Positions 7,148 through 13,814 of a stretch of DNA of 52,425 bases are shown here, in pieces; within the stretch, counting starts at the first letter, position 1; every line of letters starts with the position of its first letter. Source of the stretch: a virus; the IMG/VR virus record IMGVR_UViG_3300015371_000053, positions 1 through 52,425 of that record, one strand, 5' to 3'. Below the pieces are notes generated by a model. The model worked only from the letters and a program-made list of their open reading frames with translations. It was not told the origin of the DNA and searched no databases. The position numbers and the translations under genes are program-made.

Positions 7148-8388
7148 TACATCTCCATTTCGTACTCAGCGACGAGAGCTTCTACATCCCCAGGCTCGAT
7201 GTCCCGGTAGATGCCTTCGTTCGGTTCAAAGGTGGTGTTGAAGTAGATGCCACTCTGACCGTGCCGGTTCTTCTCCAGACTCATCATCGAGGCAACGTTG
7301 TGCGGAGCGGCCCGGAGGGTGACGACGACATCACCGTCTTGGCCCAGCGCGTCGGACTGTGACAGGTTCTTCACCTTGGGCGGGAGCAGTCCGGTCTCAC
7401 CGTCTCGGTTGATCTGGGAGGCTGCCAAGATCCCGGTCTGCTCGGACAGAGCGATCTCTTTCAGCCGGTTGCTGATGGAGGCTGCTGTACGCCAGTCGTC
7501 TACCGCAGAAGAGCCGTTGTCGGCCCTCATCAGGGTCACGTAGTCGATGATGTTCAGCTCGTACTCCGCAGCCCGTGTAGCCACCGTTGCGGGGCTCACA
7601 GGGCCGTCTTTCGGGGTGTGTACGTCGAGGTTGCCGGGGATCTTGCCGGGTTCATCGAGGAACTGGATGAACTCTTTGTACTGGTGCATGTCTACGCGCC
7701 GGTCCCGGATGTCTTGGACGTTGATCCCCTTGACTCCGTAATGGGTCGCCAAAGCAGCGTGGAACCGCGCACGGACCTCCATCTCGGACATCTCCAGGGA
7801 GTAGAAGATGACGTTGGCTCCCTGCATCACCGCGCTGGTGGCCATATTGCACAGGTGGGCTGTCTTGCCGTTGGCAGGCCGAGCAGCGAAGTACCAGAGG
7901 TTCCCCGGCTTGATCCCCCCGGTGTGCCGCTGGAGCAGGCGGTAGGGGACCTCCACACCACGGTGGTCGTCCTCCCAGGTGTCGAAGAAGGTCAGATCGG
8001 TGAGCAGGCGCTTCGGCTTGGCGCTGGTAGACCAGGGCTTCGCGTCCGCGATCACGTTGTAGGCAGCCTGTAGGTCACCCAGACCCATCAGGTCCATGGC
8101 CTCGCTCATCGCGGAGGTCAGACGGGCCTTGCCCCAGGACTTGAACACCATGTCCGTGGCCGAACGGACATCGGCATGGTCAGAGAGCGGGAACGAGGGG
8201 AACTGGGCCTTGAACGAGTCCCTGGTGGGTTGATCCCCGTAGGTCTTGACGTAGTTCAGGAGCCAGTTGTACTCGTCCTTGTAGCCACGGAAGTGGTCGG
8301 GTGTGACCCCGAAGGACTGGGCTTCCTCTGCGTCCCCGACGTTGATCAGGGCTGAAATGAGCAGAGACTCCCCCGATGGAAGAGGCAT
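7147..8388 (-). CDS. dnaB-like: replicative DNA helicase, DnaB-like
   Basis: 413 aa. N-terminal helical domain, linker, then a RecA-type ATPase: Walker A is ARPANGKTAH (K175), preceded by LQRHTGGIKPGNLWYFAA, the DnaB pattern GL..G.L..IAARP. VIFYSLEMSEMEVRAR is the H1a/SLEM motif, LNIIDYVTLM is Walker B, and GILAASQINRD the H3 motif. It unwinds the fork 5'-3' as a hexamer and partners the primase. ATG 8388 was chosen because GGAG lies six bases upstream and homology starts there; the longer frame to 8484 is spurious. Confidence 0.92.
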   Translation of the reverse strand: MPLPSGESLLISALINVGDAEEAQSFGVTPDHFRGYKDEYNWLLNYVKTYGDQPTRDSFKAQFPSFPLSDHADVRSATDMVFKSWGKARLTSAMSEAMDLMGLGDLQAAYNVIADAKPWSTSAKPKRLLTDLTFFDTWEDDHRGVEVPYRLLQRHTGGIKPGNLWYFAARPANGKTAHLCNMATSAVMQGANVIFYSLEMSEMEVRARFHAALATHYGVKGINVQDIRDRRVDMHQYKEFIQFLDEPGKIPGNLDVHTPKDGPVSPATVATRAAEYELNIIDYVTLMRADNGSSAVDDWRTAASISNRLKEIALSEQTGILAASQINRDGETGLLPPKVKNLSQSDALGQDGDVVVTLRAAPHNVASMMSLEKNRHGQSGIYFNTTFEPNEGIYRDIEPGDVEALVAEYEMEM

Positions 8389-8435
8389 GTGGTGCTCCGT
8401 TCGTAAGCGACGAGTAGAACGTACTGCTGTATAGC

Positions 8436-8804
8436 TTAGGATGCAAGAGGTTCGTAGAAATGAACCTGATCCGGCCACACCCACTTGGTCACGAAGTCTT
8501 GATCACCAGGATCGCGGAGGAGGCCGACGTAAGAGGTAGTACGACTGATAGTGACCCTTACACCACCGTTGTGGGCACAGGGTCGGGCTCGCTTGTTGTT
8601 GCAGGTGGGACAAAAACGACGCACCACCTTGATGCGGGGTGCGTCTGGGTAACAGACCTTGCAGGGCCGGGTGAAGTTGAGGTCTGCGATCTCCACCCTG
8701 ATCACCGGGTGAGGTACTCCCCGCGCTGGTCTCTTGGTGAGCTGCTTGCAGTCTTCGACACGGTGGAAGGTCTTGTTCGACTCCCGCATGAAGACCTTGG
8801 GCAT
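8436..8804 (-). CDS. Cys-rich hypothetical protein, first gene of the replication operon
   Basis: 122 aa from ATG 8804 (MPKVFMRESNKTFHRVEDCK). Cysteine pairs PCKVCYPDA and FCPTCNNKR suggest a zinc ribbon; the N-terminal half (FHRVEDC..L) resembles small phage proteins with a Cys-x-x-Cys knuckle. Downstream of an intrinsic terminator in the leader, and the start codon lies in GTCATGCCCAAG, echoing the CATGCCCAAAA seen after three plus-strand terminators. No clear Shine-Dalgarno. Function unknown. Confidence 0.65.
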   Translation of the reverse strand: MPKVFMRESNKTFHRVEDCKQLTKRPARGVPHPVIRVEIADLNFTRPCKVCYPDAPRIKVVRRFCPTCNNKRARPCAHNGGVRVTISRTTSYVGLLRDPGDQDFVTKWVWPDQVHFYEPLAS

Positions 8805-8828
8805 GACAGGGAGGGTATGCCCGGTCTG

Positions 8829-8866
8829 GACAAAAAGGAAGGCCCCCAGGTGTGGGACTGGGGGCC
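8829..8866 (-). terminator. intrinsic terminator in the leader of the minus-strand operon
   Basis: On the minus strand GGCCCCCAG, loop TCCCACAC, CTGGGGGCC (9 bp perfect) is followed by TTCCTTTTTG. It lies upstream of the first replication gene rather than after a gene, so it could act as an attenuator for the replication operon. Confidence 0.7.
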
Positions 8867-8904
8867 AACCACGTTCTCGTCGCTTAGAACGGCCAGAGCA
8901 GGCG

Positions 8905-8934
8905 TACAGAACAGTACAGAACAGGACAGAACAA
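8905..8934. repeat. three tandem 10-bp repeats in the divergent region
   Basis: TACAGAACAG at 8905 and 8915, then GACAGAACAA at 8925, in perfect register. They lie between the divergent operons, where iterons or operators are common. Whether this marks an origin or a repressor site is not shown by the sequence. Confidence 0.65.
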
Positions 8935-9143
8935 CACAACCAATCTAGACAAATGGGCGTGTCCCTTGCGCCACAGGACGAACGGGTATACGTTCCTGAT
9001 CTCCAGGTAGCGGGCTTGGTCCTGGATCACCAACTAACCAAGCGTGTGGGTAACCGGCGTTCGTTATGACTACTCCAGCGCCTAAGCCTCTTACAGGTTA
9101 GCGACCCATAGGCTCTATAGGGTACGTCTATGTCTTCAGCCAG
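8935..9143. other. intergenic region, no gene recognised
   Basis: No convincing coding frame on either strand. A 38-codon plus-strand frame from 8953 lacks a ribosome site. Small inverted repeats are present, for example TCCAGG/CCTGGA around 9001-9026. A promoter for the minus-strand replication operon must lie here or nearby, but I could not identify one with confidence. Confidence 0.5.
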
Positions 9144-9171
9144 TTGACATATGTATAGATTGTGGTACTAT
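9144..9171 (+). promoter_or_regulatory. sigma70-like promoter P1
   Basis: TTGACA (9144-9149, consensus -35), 16-bp spacer, TACTAT (9166-9171). The predicted start is near 9178. Transcripts would enter the structured region that follows and then the second promoter. Confidence 0.65.
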
Positions 9172-9177
9172 GTAATA

Positions 9178-9312
9178 GAGATGGAAGTACCACTCTCGAT
9201 AGGAGTGAATCGTAGAGATAGCTCTTCGAGCTAATTCTTCAAAGAAACACATCTCCCTTGGAATCAATCAGTTATCCCGACAAGTAGTCATAGTGATGCG
9301 CTGCAATTCCAA
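9178..9312 (+). ncRNA. candidate structured leader RNA after P1
   Basis: GAGATG (9178-9183) pairs with CATCTC (9250-9255), enclosing two hairpins, CACTC/GAGTG near 9191-9207 and TAGCTC/GAGCTA near 9218-9232. A second domain is closed by TTGGAAT (9258-9264) and ATTCCAA (9306-9312). There is no credible coding frame. The helices are seen by eye; no energy calculation was made. Confidence 0.45.
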
Positions 9313-9368
9313 GATATGAATAGTCAAGAGACTAACGCTCAACCCAATGAGAAACCTCTTGGCCATTC

Positions 9369-9397
9369 TTGTATGTATAGCATGTTTATGCTATACT
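9369..9397 (+). promoter_or_regulatory. promoter P2 with overlapping palindromic operator
   Basis: TTGTAT (9369-9374), 17-bp spacer, TATACT (9392-9397). A 9-bp perfect inverted repeat, GTATAGCAT (9375-9383) and ATGCTATAC (9388-9396), covers the spacer and the -10 box, so a dimeric repressor could block it. Predicted start at 9404, where the AGTTGACGGGAGAGGT sequence shared with the promoter at 21168 begins. Confidence 0.75.
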
Positions 9398-9403
9398 AGA
9401 TTT

Positions 9404-9498
9404 AGTTGACGGGAGAGGTCTATCCACTCCTAATAGGTTTGGATAGATATCCTCACTCGTTAACTAAAGCCCTGGAGTAATCCTCTGGGGCTTTTTTC
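9404..9498 (+). ncRNA. short structured leader with intrinsic terminator (attenuator-like)
   Basis: Starts AGTTGACGGGAGAGGT. AGTTGACG (9404-9411) pairs with CGTTAACT (9458-9465) with one G-U pair; inside it TCTATCCA (9419-9426) pairs with TGGATAGA (9440-9447). The terminator is AAAGCCC (9466-9472)/GGGCTTT (9488-9494) with inner GGA-GTAA-TCC, followed by six Ts. It separates promoter P2 from the gene at 9532, so it must be read through or is a small RNA in its own right. Confidence 0.65.
9466..9497 (+). terminator. intrinsic terminator between P2 and the first plus-strand gene
   Basis: Stem AAAGCCC/GGGCTTT with an inner GGA/TCC helix and a T6 tract at 9492-9497. The following TTTTTTCATGCCCAAAA (9492-9508) recurs exactly at 13804 and 15463. 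Confidence 0.75.
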
Positions 9499-9510
9499 AT
9501 GCCCAAAAAC

Positions 9511-9531
9511 GATCAGACAAGGAGACTGATC
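9511..9531 (+). promoter_or_regulatory. Shine-Dalgarno hairpin for the gene at 9532
   Basis: GATCAG (9511-9516), loop ACAAGGAGA (9517-9525), CTGATC (9526-9531). The ribosome site AAGGAG is the loop and the stem ends directly at the ATG. Same loop with other stems at 13820, 14163, 14825 and 15489. This hairpin also fixes the start at 9532 rather than the in-frame ATG at 9499. Confidence 0.75.
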
Positions 9532-10230
9532 ATGGAATCAACACCAAGTACCAGAACCAAAGAGGTTCTAGAAAAGGAGATGGAAAAGCTCCGAGAGAAC
9601 CTCTACACCACCGAGGATATGGCGGAAGAACTTTCGTCTGGCCGTGAGGAAGTTGAAGCCTGCAACGTCGAGTATGACTTCAACGATGAGCCTCTGGTGG
9701 ATGAGTACAAGCCTGAACACCCCCAGGTTCAGGCTGTGGTCAACGAGCAGGTCGTTGAGGTAGACGAACAGCTCCTGGAAGTTCTGCGGTACCTCTGGAG
9801 AGAGGGCATCGTGACCTTCTACTCCTGCCAGGGAAACCCTGGAGCAGACATCAACGACCCGGATTCTCGGGCTCTCAACAGTGCCTACATCTTCATGCAA
9901 GATGACGGTCGCTGGCGTGAGCTGGTGGAAGACCTCTTCTGGCGTCAGCGCAAGCTGGGTCTCAACCGTCAGGAGTGGGAACTCATCACCCGGATGTTCT
10001 TCCCCACGGTGAAGTCCTCTACCTGGGTGGAACACGACCACGATGATCTGGCGATCCACGGTCAGTGGGTCGAAGAGATCATCAGCCCCAGTCCCTCGAC
10101 CTGGATCGAGGAACACGACCACAACCTCAGTGACAACCGTGGCAAGGGGATCACAGTCCGGTTCCCCAACGAAGACGTGCCTCTTCTGGAGAGCGTCCTG
10201 AAAAAGAGAGAGAGGCTGATCAAGCGATGA
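9532..10230 (+). CDS. hypothetical phage protein with SCQG motif
   Basis: 232 aa, acidic. N-terminus is a charged helix (TKEVLEKEMEKLRENLYTT). The centre reads LRYLWREGIVTFYSCQG followed by AYIFMQDDGRW; a short domain of the form leu-trp-x2-gly-ile-x-thr-x3-ser-cys-gln-gly is, from memory, widespread in phage proteins of unknown role. The C-terminal third is rich in His and Trp (STWVEHDHDD, STWIEEHDHN), an internal near-repeat. First gene after the P2 leader. Confidence 0.8.
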   Translation: MESTPSTRTKEVLEKEMEKLRENLYTTEDMAEELSSGREEVEACNVEYDFNDEPLVDEYKPEHPQVQAVVNEQVVEVDEQLLEVLRYLWREGIVTFYSCQGNPGADINDPDSRALNSAYIFMQDDGRWRELVEDLFWRQRKLGLNRQEWELITRMFFPTVKSSTWVEHDHDDLAIHGQWVEEIISPSPSTWIEEHDHNLSDNRGKGITVRFPNEDVPLLESVLKKRERLIKR

Positions 10231-10451
10231 GCTTGCTCAACTGCGTTCGCCCCGGTGACCGAGTGGAGATCACCGGGGTCATGCGTGATGACCCCGCTCC
10301 CATGCAGATCGGAGACCGAGGAACAGTCACCAGGATCAACCCTAGCTCCAGATTGGAGCCCATCCAGTACTTCGTGGACTGGGACAACGGCAGGTCTCTG
10401 ATCCTGCTGTCCATCGACCCCTTCAAGGTCGTCACCTGGGAGGAGCCGTGA
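10227..10451 (+). CDS. DUF4314-like protein
   Basis: 74 aa: VRPGDRVEITGVMRDDPAPM, then GDRGTVTRI and FVDWDNGRSLILL, ending DPFKVV. This matches the remembered DUF4314 pattern (G-D-R-V ... D-D-P-x-P ... G-x-x-G-T-V ... W-D-N-G-R-x-L), a small SH3-like beta barrel of unknown function common in actinobacteria and their phages. ATGA overlap with the gene before and GTGA with the one after. Confidence 0.75.
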   Translation: MSLLNCVRPGDRVEITGVMRDDPAPMQIGDRGTVTRINPSSRLEPIQYFVDWDNGRSLILLSIDPFKVVTWEEP

Positions 10452-10681
10452 CCGAAGAAGACGAGACGGACGAGACGATCCGTCAGGCCCTATTGGAGGA
10501 CGCCATGGTCGAAGGATATGACCCAGATATCGATCCGTACGAAGACATGCCGAAGTTCGAATTCGTCGTCGTTATCCGTTGCCCGACGCAGGAACAAGCA
10601 GAACAAGTCATGGCCGAACGAATCAACCATGACGAGGAGTACGGATTCGACTACGAGATCGGATGGAGCAGGGAATCGTGA
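10448..10681 (+). CDS. acidic hypothetical protein, 77 aa
   Basis: GTG start in a GTGA overlap. N-terminal 35 residues are very acidic (TEEDETDETIRQ..., DPDIDPYEDMP); the rest resembles a small alpha/beta unit (FEFVVVIRCPTQEQAEQVMA) as in short ferredoxin-like folds. Function unknown. Confidence 0.65.
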   Translation: MTEEDETDETIRQALLEDAMVEGYDPDIDPYEDMPKFEFVVVIRCPTQEQAEQVMAERINHDEEYGFDYEIGWSRES

Positions 10682-10860
10682 GCGAAACACCAGGAGGCGA
10701 ACGTACAGCGTGGTGCAGGTGCTTTATCCCTCCGAATAATCGGTGCAAGCAGATAGTGCCGATTGATCAGCCATTCTGCGACGACTGCATTGAACATGCG
10801 GAAACCGGAGACAGCGATCACTGCAACCTGGAAACAGCGGTGCTTCCGGGGTTGCCATGA
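10678..10860 (+). CDS. small zinc-ribbon-like protein, 60 aa
   Basis: GTG 10678 was chosen because it overlaps the upstream stop (GTGA) and has GAGCAGGG in front. Cysteines occur as WCRCF, RCKQ and FCDDCIEH, a treble-clef or zinc-ribbon-like spacing. No function recognised. Confidence 0.65.
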   Translation: MSETPGGERTAWCRCFIPPNNRCKQIVPIDQPFCDDCIEHAETGDSDHCNLETAVLPGLP

Positions 10861-11108
10861 AGAGGCTGTTCGAGAAGTACTGGATAGCCGGTCTGGATTT
10901 CTGTGGCGCTGCGTTGAACGTCTTCGTCGCGGCCACAATCCACACCTGGTTCCAGGTCGTCAACTTAGCCGCAGCAGGGTTTCTCGTTTGGCTTGGTTTC
11001 TGGTCAATCAGTTTCGCTAAAAGGCAAGAACGAGAGAGAGCAAATCGAGAGGAGGAGGCGAGAATACGACACATCAATGATGAATTTCCGTGGCTAGGAG
11101 GAGAGTAA
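10857..11108 (+). CDS. small membrane protein, two helices
   Basis: 83 aa. Hydrophobic stretches at about 11-28 (AGLDFCGAALNVFVAATI) and 33-52 (VVNLAAAGFLVWLGFWSISF), then a charged cytoplasmic tail rich in Arg and Glu (KRQERERANREEEARIR). Overlaps neighbours by ATGA and TAATG. Role unknown. Confidence 0.7.
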   Translation: MKRLFEKYWIAGLDFCGAALNVFVAATIHTWFQVVNLAAAGFLVWLGFWSISFAKRQERERANREEEARIRHINDEFPWLGGE

Positions 11109-11398
11109 TGGAAACCGCAAGATGCGCAGTTGATGTAGTAGCTGGAGTAATGCCGCCCGAGGTGCAGATCGAAGACACCCCGGATGGTCCTCAGCCTTCT
11201 GGCTGGGTGAAAGCCCGTCCAGAAGAGGAGCTGACCCGTCGCTTCGTAATCACTTCCAAAGAGTGGAACGACGCAGATGACAAGGAGAAGGGGAACCTTC
11301 TCATGGACCTTTCCGGGAAGGCCACTGCCTACGGTGCCTACCTGATGCAGAGCCCGAACCGAGTGAACTGGGTCAAGATCGAGTGGATCTGGTTCTGA
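11108..11398 (+). CDS. hypothetical protein, 96 aa
   Basis: ATG 11108 follows AGGAGGAGAG. Acidic protein with FVITSKEWNDADDKEKGNLL then MDLSGKATAYGAYLM, suggesting a helical core, and a C-terminal strand NWVKIEWIWF. Resembles short actinophage proteins of unknown function; no family named. Confidence 0.7.
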   Translation: METARCAVDVVAGVMPPEVQIEDTPDGPQPSGWVKARPEEELTRRFVITSKEWNDADDKEKGNLLMDLSGKATAYGAYLMQSPNRVNWVKIEWIWF

Positions 11399-11411
11399 TG
11401 GAGGGTGAGTC

Positions 11412-11750
11412 ATGAGTTGGTGGAAACGACGCAAGCCGAAGAAGTGGGAGATCGAAGTGTCTGAAGAGACGTTCAATCTCGCCAAAGAAATGTTCGATGG
11501 CAAGACCTTGGAAGAACTCGTGGAGATCAACCAAGCCTTCGCCACCTACTTCCGTGAAGAGCACGCGGAGCTGCTGGAGGAGATCAATCAGTACCCCTAT
11601 GGCTCGCCCGAGCACCGGGACATCACGTACCGGCTCTACACCATGGGACTACACATCGAGAATGACCGCCGAATGCAGGCAAACCAGACCATGAACTTCG
11701 TCCTGAGCCAGAAGGAGTTCGAGAAGCTCTACTACGGGAGTGACTCGTAG
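11412..11750 (+). CDS. hypothetical helical protein, 112 aa
   Basis: Starts MSWWKRRKPKKWEIEVSEET. Mostly alpha-helical and charged through KTLEELVEINQAFATYF and HAELLEEINQ; C-terminus EFEKLYYGSDS. A GGAGGGTGAG ribosome site precedes the ATG. No function recognised. Confidence 0.65.
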   Translation: MSWWKRRKPKKWEIEVSEETFNLAKEMFDGKTLEELVEINQAFATYFREEHAELLEEINQYPYGSPEHRDITYRLYTMGLHIENDRRMQANQTMNFVLSQKEFEKLYYGSDS

Positions 11751-11777
11751 TAATCGACAAGTGGATAGAGGAGCACG

Positions 11778-12134
11778 GTGGAAACAACCAAGATTAAGAC
11801 AGCAGACCTTCTGACGACGGTTCAGGAGAACAGGGACAAGCACAAGACGGAGTTCGAGAAGGCTCTGAAGAAGTGGAGGAAGACGGCGACCAAGGCCCTT
11901 CGCAAGGCGGCTGACAAGGCCGAGAAGGACGGCGACATCAACCAGGACCCACTTGGTGGACTTCCCAAGCCTGTTCACTACCTGAAGTCCTACGACACGG
12001 TGATCAGGCGTCTCCAGATGGAGGTCGAGAAGACCGTGGAGCTGGACGACCGGGAGTTCCAGTCGTGGGTCCTCGACCAGTGGCAGTGGTCTGGAGCCTT
12101 CGTCGGCACTACGTCGCTCTACAACTCGCGATGA
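11778..12134 (+). CDS. Lys-rich hypothetical protein, 118 aa
   Basis: GTG start after GAGGAGCAC. The first 60 residues are a highly charged helix (EKALKKWRKTATKALRKAAD), and the second half reads PVHYLKSYDTVIRRLQMEVE and DREFQSWVLDQWQWSGAF. The pattern (helical N-terminus, then HYLKSYD..I..L) recurs in actinophage proteins from memory, without assigned function. Confidence 0.65.
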   Translation: METTKIKTADLLTTVQENRDKHKTEFEKALKKWRKTATKALRKAADKAEKDGDINQDPLGGLPKPVHYLKSYDTVIRRLQMEVEKTVELDDREFQSWVLDQWQWSGAFVGTTSLYNSR

Positions 12135-12253
12135 AGGTCAGGGTCAGCAAGAGGGGTCTGGACTGGTACGCCGAAACAGACCAAGAGGTCATCTGCACCT
12201 TCTCGTGGCACGCTGCCATGCAGGCAGCCTGGGGACTGGTGATGTTCCCGTGA
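12131..12253 (+). CDS. hypothetical protein, 40 aa
   Basis: ATG overlaps the preceding stop (ATGA). Sequence MKVRVSKRGLDWYAETDQEV with a C-terminal helix TFSWHAAMQAAWGLVMF. Short but coupled on both sides and of normal codon composition. Confidence 0.55.
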   Translation: MKVRVSKRGLDWYAETDQEVICTFSWHAAMQAAWGLVMFP

Positions 12254-12390
12254 GCAAGTGCGACCTGACGATGGTGTCCAAGGCCGTCAAGGACCACACC
12301 CACACCTGTACCGGTGACCACCGGGACCAAGGCCACTACTGCGCAGGGTGCAAGCGTTGGTGGTGGCGGAAGGAGGACATGAACAAGTGA
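12250..12390 (+). CDS. small Cys/His-rich protein, 46 aa
   Basis: GTG in a GTGA overlap. MSKCDLTMVSKAVKDHTHTC, GHYCAGCKRWWW: four cysteines with nearby histidines, a probable single zinc-binding knuckle. Function unknown. Confidence 0.55.
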   Translation: MSKCDLTMVSKAVKDHTHTCTGDHRDQGHYCAGCKRWWWRKEDMNK

Positions 12391-12548
12391 GGGACGAGGG
12401 CTTGAAGTTCCGGGTTGAAGTGGCCTGCGACGGATACGCCAACCTCACCGAAAGCGACGTGCCCGACTCGGTGGTATGCGATGAGGACTACCTCCAAGGA
12501 GCCAGGGACGCTGCCGAGGGAATCCGCTCCGCGCTCGAAGCCACCTAA
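12387..12548 (+). CDS. hypothetical protein, 53 aa
   Basis: GTG in a GTGA overlap with the gene before. Reads MRDEGLKFRVEVACDGYANL, then an acidic helix (DYLQGARDAAEGIRSALEA). No family recognised. Confidence 0.5.
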   Translation: MRDEGLKFRVEVACDGYANLTESDVPDSVVCDEDYLQGARDAAEGIRSALEAT

Positions 12549-12559
12549 GTGAAGGAGAA

Positions 12560-12700
12560 ATGAACCTCTACTACTGCAACCACTGCGGGCAGACAGTGGA
12601 ACGAGATTCAGAGAGGCGCTGGATCAAGTCGATCTGCTCAAGAACAGGCAAGACAACTCGTCTATGGAAAGTGAGGAAGGGACGTAGTGAAGGACGGTGA
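12560..12700 (+). CDS. small basic Cys protein, 46 aa
   Basis: AAGGAGAA precedes ATG 12560. MNLYYCNHCGQTVERDSERR and SICSRTGKTTRLWKV: a C-x2-C knuckle (CNHC) followed by a basic tail. Overlaps the next gene by 14 bases. Such single-knuckle proteins are frequent in this region. Confidence 0.55.
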   Translation: MNLYYCNHCGQTVERDSERRWIKSICSRTGKTTRLWKVRKGRSEGR

Positions 12701-13022
12701 GAAGAAGCAAGTACCGGCTCCCGATTGGTTGATGGATCTGATCTACGCGAAGCTGGAAGCAATCAAGCCAGCTCTGGCCAACAACCCGGCCAAGATCATC
12801 CTGACCCCAGCTCGGGAAGCCCCTGAAGACACTGATGAGAGTGTCAAGAGGTGGGAGAGGTGCTGCGACAAGTGCGGTACCTACTGCCCTCCACTGGATG
12901 ACGACGCTGAAGAGGCCAACTTCTTCACCGGACTCACCAAGCTCGATTACGAGGAAAAGGAGATCTTGTTCTCCTTCGGGATGTGCCCCAAGTGCGCAGG
13001 AGAGGCAGATGGAAAAGGATGA
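12687..13022 (+). CDS. zinc-ribbon-like hypothetical protein, 111 aa
   Basis: GTG start after AAGGGA. N-terminal lysine-rich helix (LIYAKLEAIKPALANN), then two Cys pairs, CCDKCGTYC and MCPKCAGE, about 45 residues apart, forming a likely zinc ribbon around an acidic insert (DDDAEEANFF). Function unknown. Confidence 0.65.
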   Translation: MKDGEKKQVPAPDWLMDLIYAKLEAIKPALANNPAKIILTPAREAPEDTDESVKRWERCCDKCGTYCPPLDDDAEEANFFTGLTKLDYEEKEILFSFGMCPKCAGEADGKG

Positions 13023-13218
13023 CGTACTTCACAAGCTGAGATATATGGCTTTTAGGTACGCCAACAGGGCTAGAGCGAGCATCGATCGCGATGATCGCGA
13101 TTTATGGGCTGCTAAGGCAGCAGTTGTTCGCGACTGCATCGAGTTGGTCGAACAGATAGACCAGAAGCCCAAGTTCACAGACAGGTTCAAGCGAGATGAA
13201 ACTTATCGAAAAGGGTGA
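13009..13218 (+). CDS. hypothetical helical protein, 69 aa
   Basis: ATG 13009 follows GGAGAGGCAG. MEKDDVLHKLRYMAFRYANR and DLWAAKAAVVRDCIELVEQI: two amphipathic helices joined by a short charged turn. No family recognised. Confidence 0.6.
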   Translation: MEKDDVLHKLRYMAFRYANRARASIDRDDRDLWAAKAAVVRDCIELVEQIDQKPKFTDRFKRDETYRKG

Positions 13219-13423
13219 TGACGACACCTTAAAAAACATCACGGTTCTGGAGCTTACCGAGAGGAACCTTCGTGGTCTCCTGGAGAAGCTCTCCATTGAA
13301 GGGTCTGCAAGGACTCTGATCGATGGTGAAAGCAAGATCGCAGTTCGCGCGGTCAAGAACGAAGAGCACTATTCAAATCGACCGGCAGGAATCATGTACA
13401 TGCCGGGAAAGGGATATGAGTGA
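13196..13423 (+). CDS. conserved actinophage-type protein, 75 aa
   Basis: LELTERNLRGLLEKLSIEGS, ARTLIDGESKIAVRAV and HYSNRPAGIMYMPG. The pattern leu-thr-x-arg-asn-leu-x2-leu-leu-x-lys-leu ... gly-ser-ala-arg-thr-leu ... his-tyr-x2-arg-pro-x-gly is one I recall from many actinobacteriophages, always without function. Overlaps the preceding gene. Confidence 0.7.
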   Translation: MKLIEKGDDDTLKNITVLELTERNLRGLLEKLSIEGSARTLIDGESKIAVRAVKNEEHYSNRPAGIMYMPGKGYE

Positions 13424-13450
13424 ATGCTTCCCGGAATTAGGGAGTACAAG

Positions 13451-13702
13451 ATGGCGATCAAACTGGCTAAGAAGAAAGAGCGTTGGGCATGGGTCTCAAT
13501 GTTCCTCTACTCAGCCGGTGTAGCACTGAGCATCTTCCTTGCAATGAAGTACAAGGACGATTCGCTCTGGGCGTTCATGATGGGAGGGATGATGTGGGCG
13601 AATCTCTACTTCGTCATCGTGAGCATCAGTGACATCCGAATCAACCAGAAAGCGGCAGAGATTCTGGTTGTAGAAATGGAGAAACGCGAAGCCTTGAAGT
13701 AG
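13451..13702 (+). CDS. two-helix membrane protein, 83 aa
   Basis: From ATG 13451 (AGGGAG six bases upstream): MAIKLAKKKERWAWVSMFLY. Two membrane helices, WVSMFLYSAGVALSIFLAM and FMMGGMMWANLYFVIVSI, with lysines at the N-terminus and a charged C-terminal helix. An in-frame ATG at 13424 is an alternative. Last gene before promoter P3. Confidence 0.65.
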   Translation: MAIKLAKKKERWAWVSMFLYSAGVALSIFLAMKYKDDSLWAFMMGGMMWANLYFVIVSISDIRINQKAAEILVVEMEKREALK

Positions 13703-13731
13703 TTGCGTATACAGTGTTTGTACTGTATACT
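13703..13731 (+). promoter_or_regulatory. promoter P3 with overlapping palindrome
   Basis: TTGCGT (13703-13708), 17-bp spacer, TATACT (13726-13731). Inverted repeat GTATACAGT (13707-13715)/ACTGTATAC (13722-13730) spans the spacer and -10 box, the same layout as P2 with a different operator sequence. Confidence 0.75.
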
Positions 13732-13737
13732 TGTAGT

Positions 13738-13809
13738 CAGTGGGTAGGGGAAATCTGTCCCTAAAACGCCCGCCCCCCTTCAGAGGAGAAATCCTTGGAG
13801 GGGTTTTTT
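13738..13809 (+). terminator. P3 leader hairpin and intrinsic terminator
   Basis: Leader hairpin TAGGG (13745-13749)/CCCTA (13759-13763) is followed by the terminator CCCCTTC (13775-13781)/GGAGGGG (13797-13803) with an inner AGGA-GAAA-TCCT hairpin and T6 (13804-13809). It separates P3 from the gene at 13836, so it is an attenuator candidate. TTTTTTCATGCCCAAAA follows, as after the P2 leader. Confidence 0.75.
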
Positions 13810-13814
13810 CATGC

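Noticed and set aside
8905-8934. CRISPR-like array
   Set aside because: Repeats are 10 bp and directly adjacent, without spacers.
8953-9069. 38-codon plus-strand frame in the divergent region
   Set aside because: No ribosome site, no coupling to other genes, and it overlaps inverted repeats.
8820-9140. Promoter for the minus-strand replication operon
   Set aside because: Several TATACC- or TTGTTC-like hexamers occur but none has a convincing partner at 16-18 bp; left unannotated.
9178-9360. Possible tRNA because of small hairpins and TTCGAG
   Set aside because: No acceptor stem, no T-loop consensus and no anticodon arm in register; no tRNA was found elsewhere in the window.
9499-9531. In-frame ATG at 9499 giving an 11-residue N-terminal extension of the gene at 9532
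   Set aside because: It lies in the repeated CATGCCCAAAA after the terminator, has no ribosome site, and the equivalent ATG at the other two copies opens unrelated frames; the Shine-Dalgarno hairpin points to 9532.
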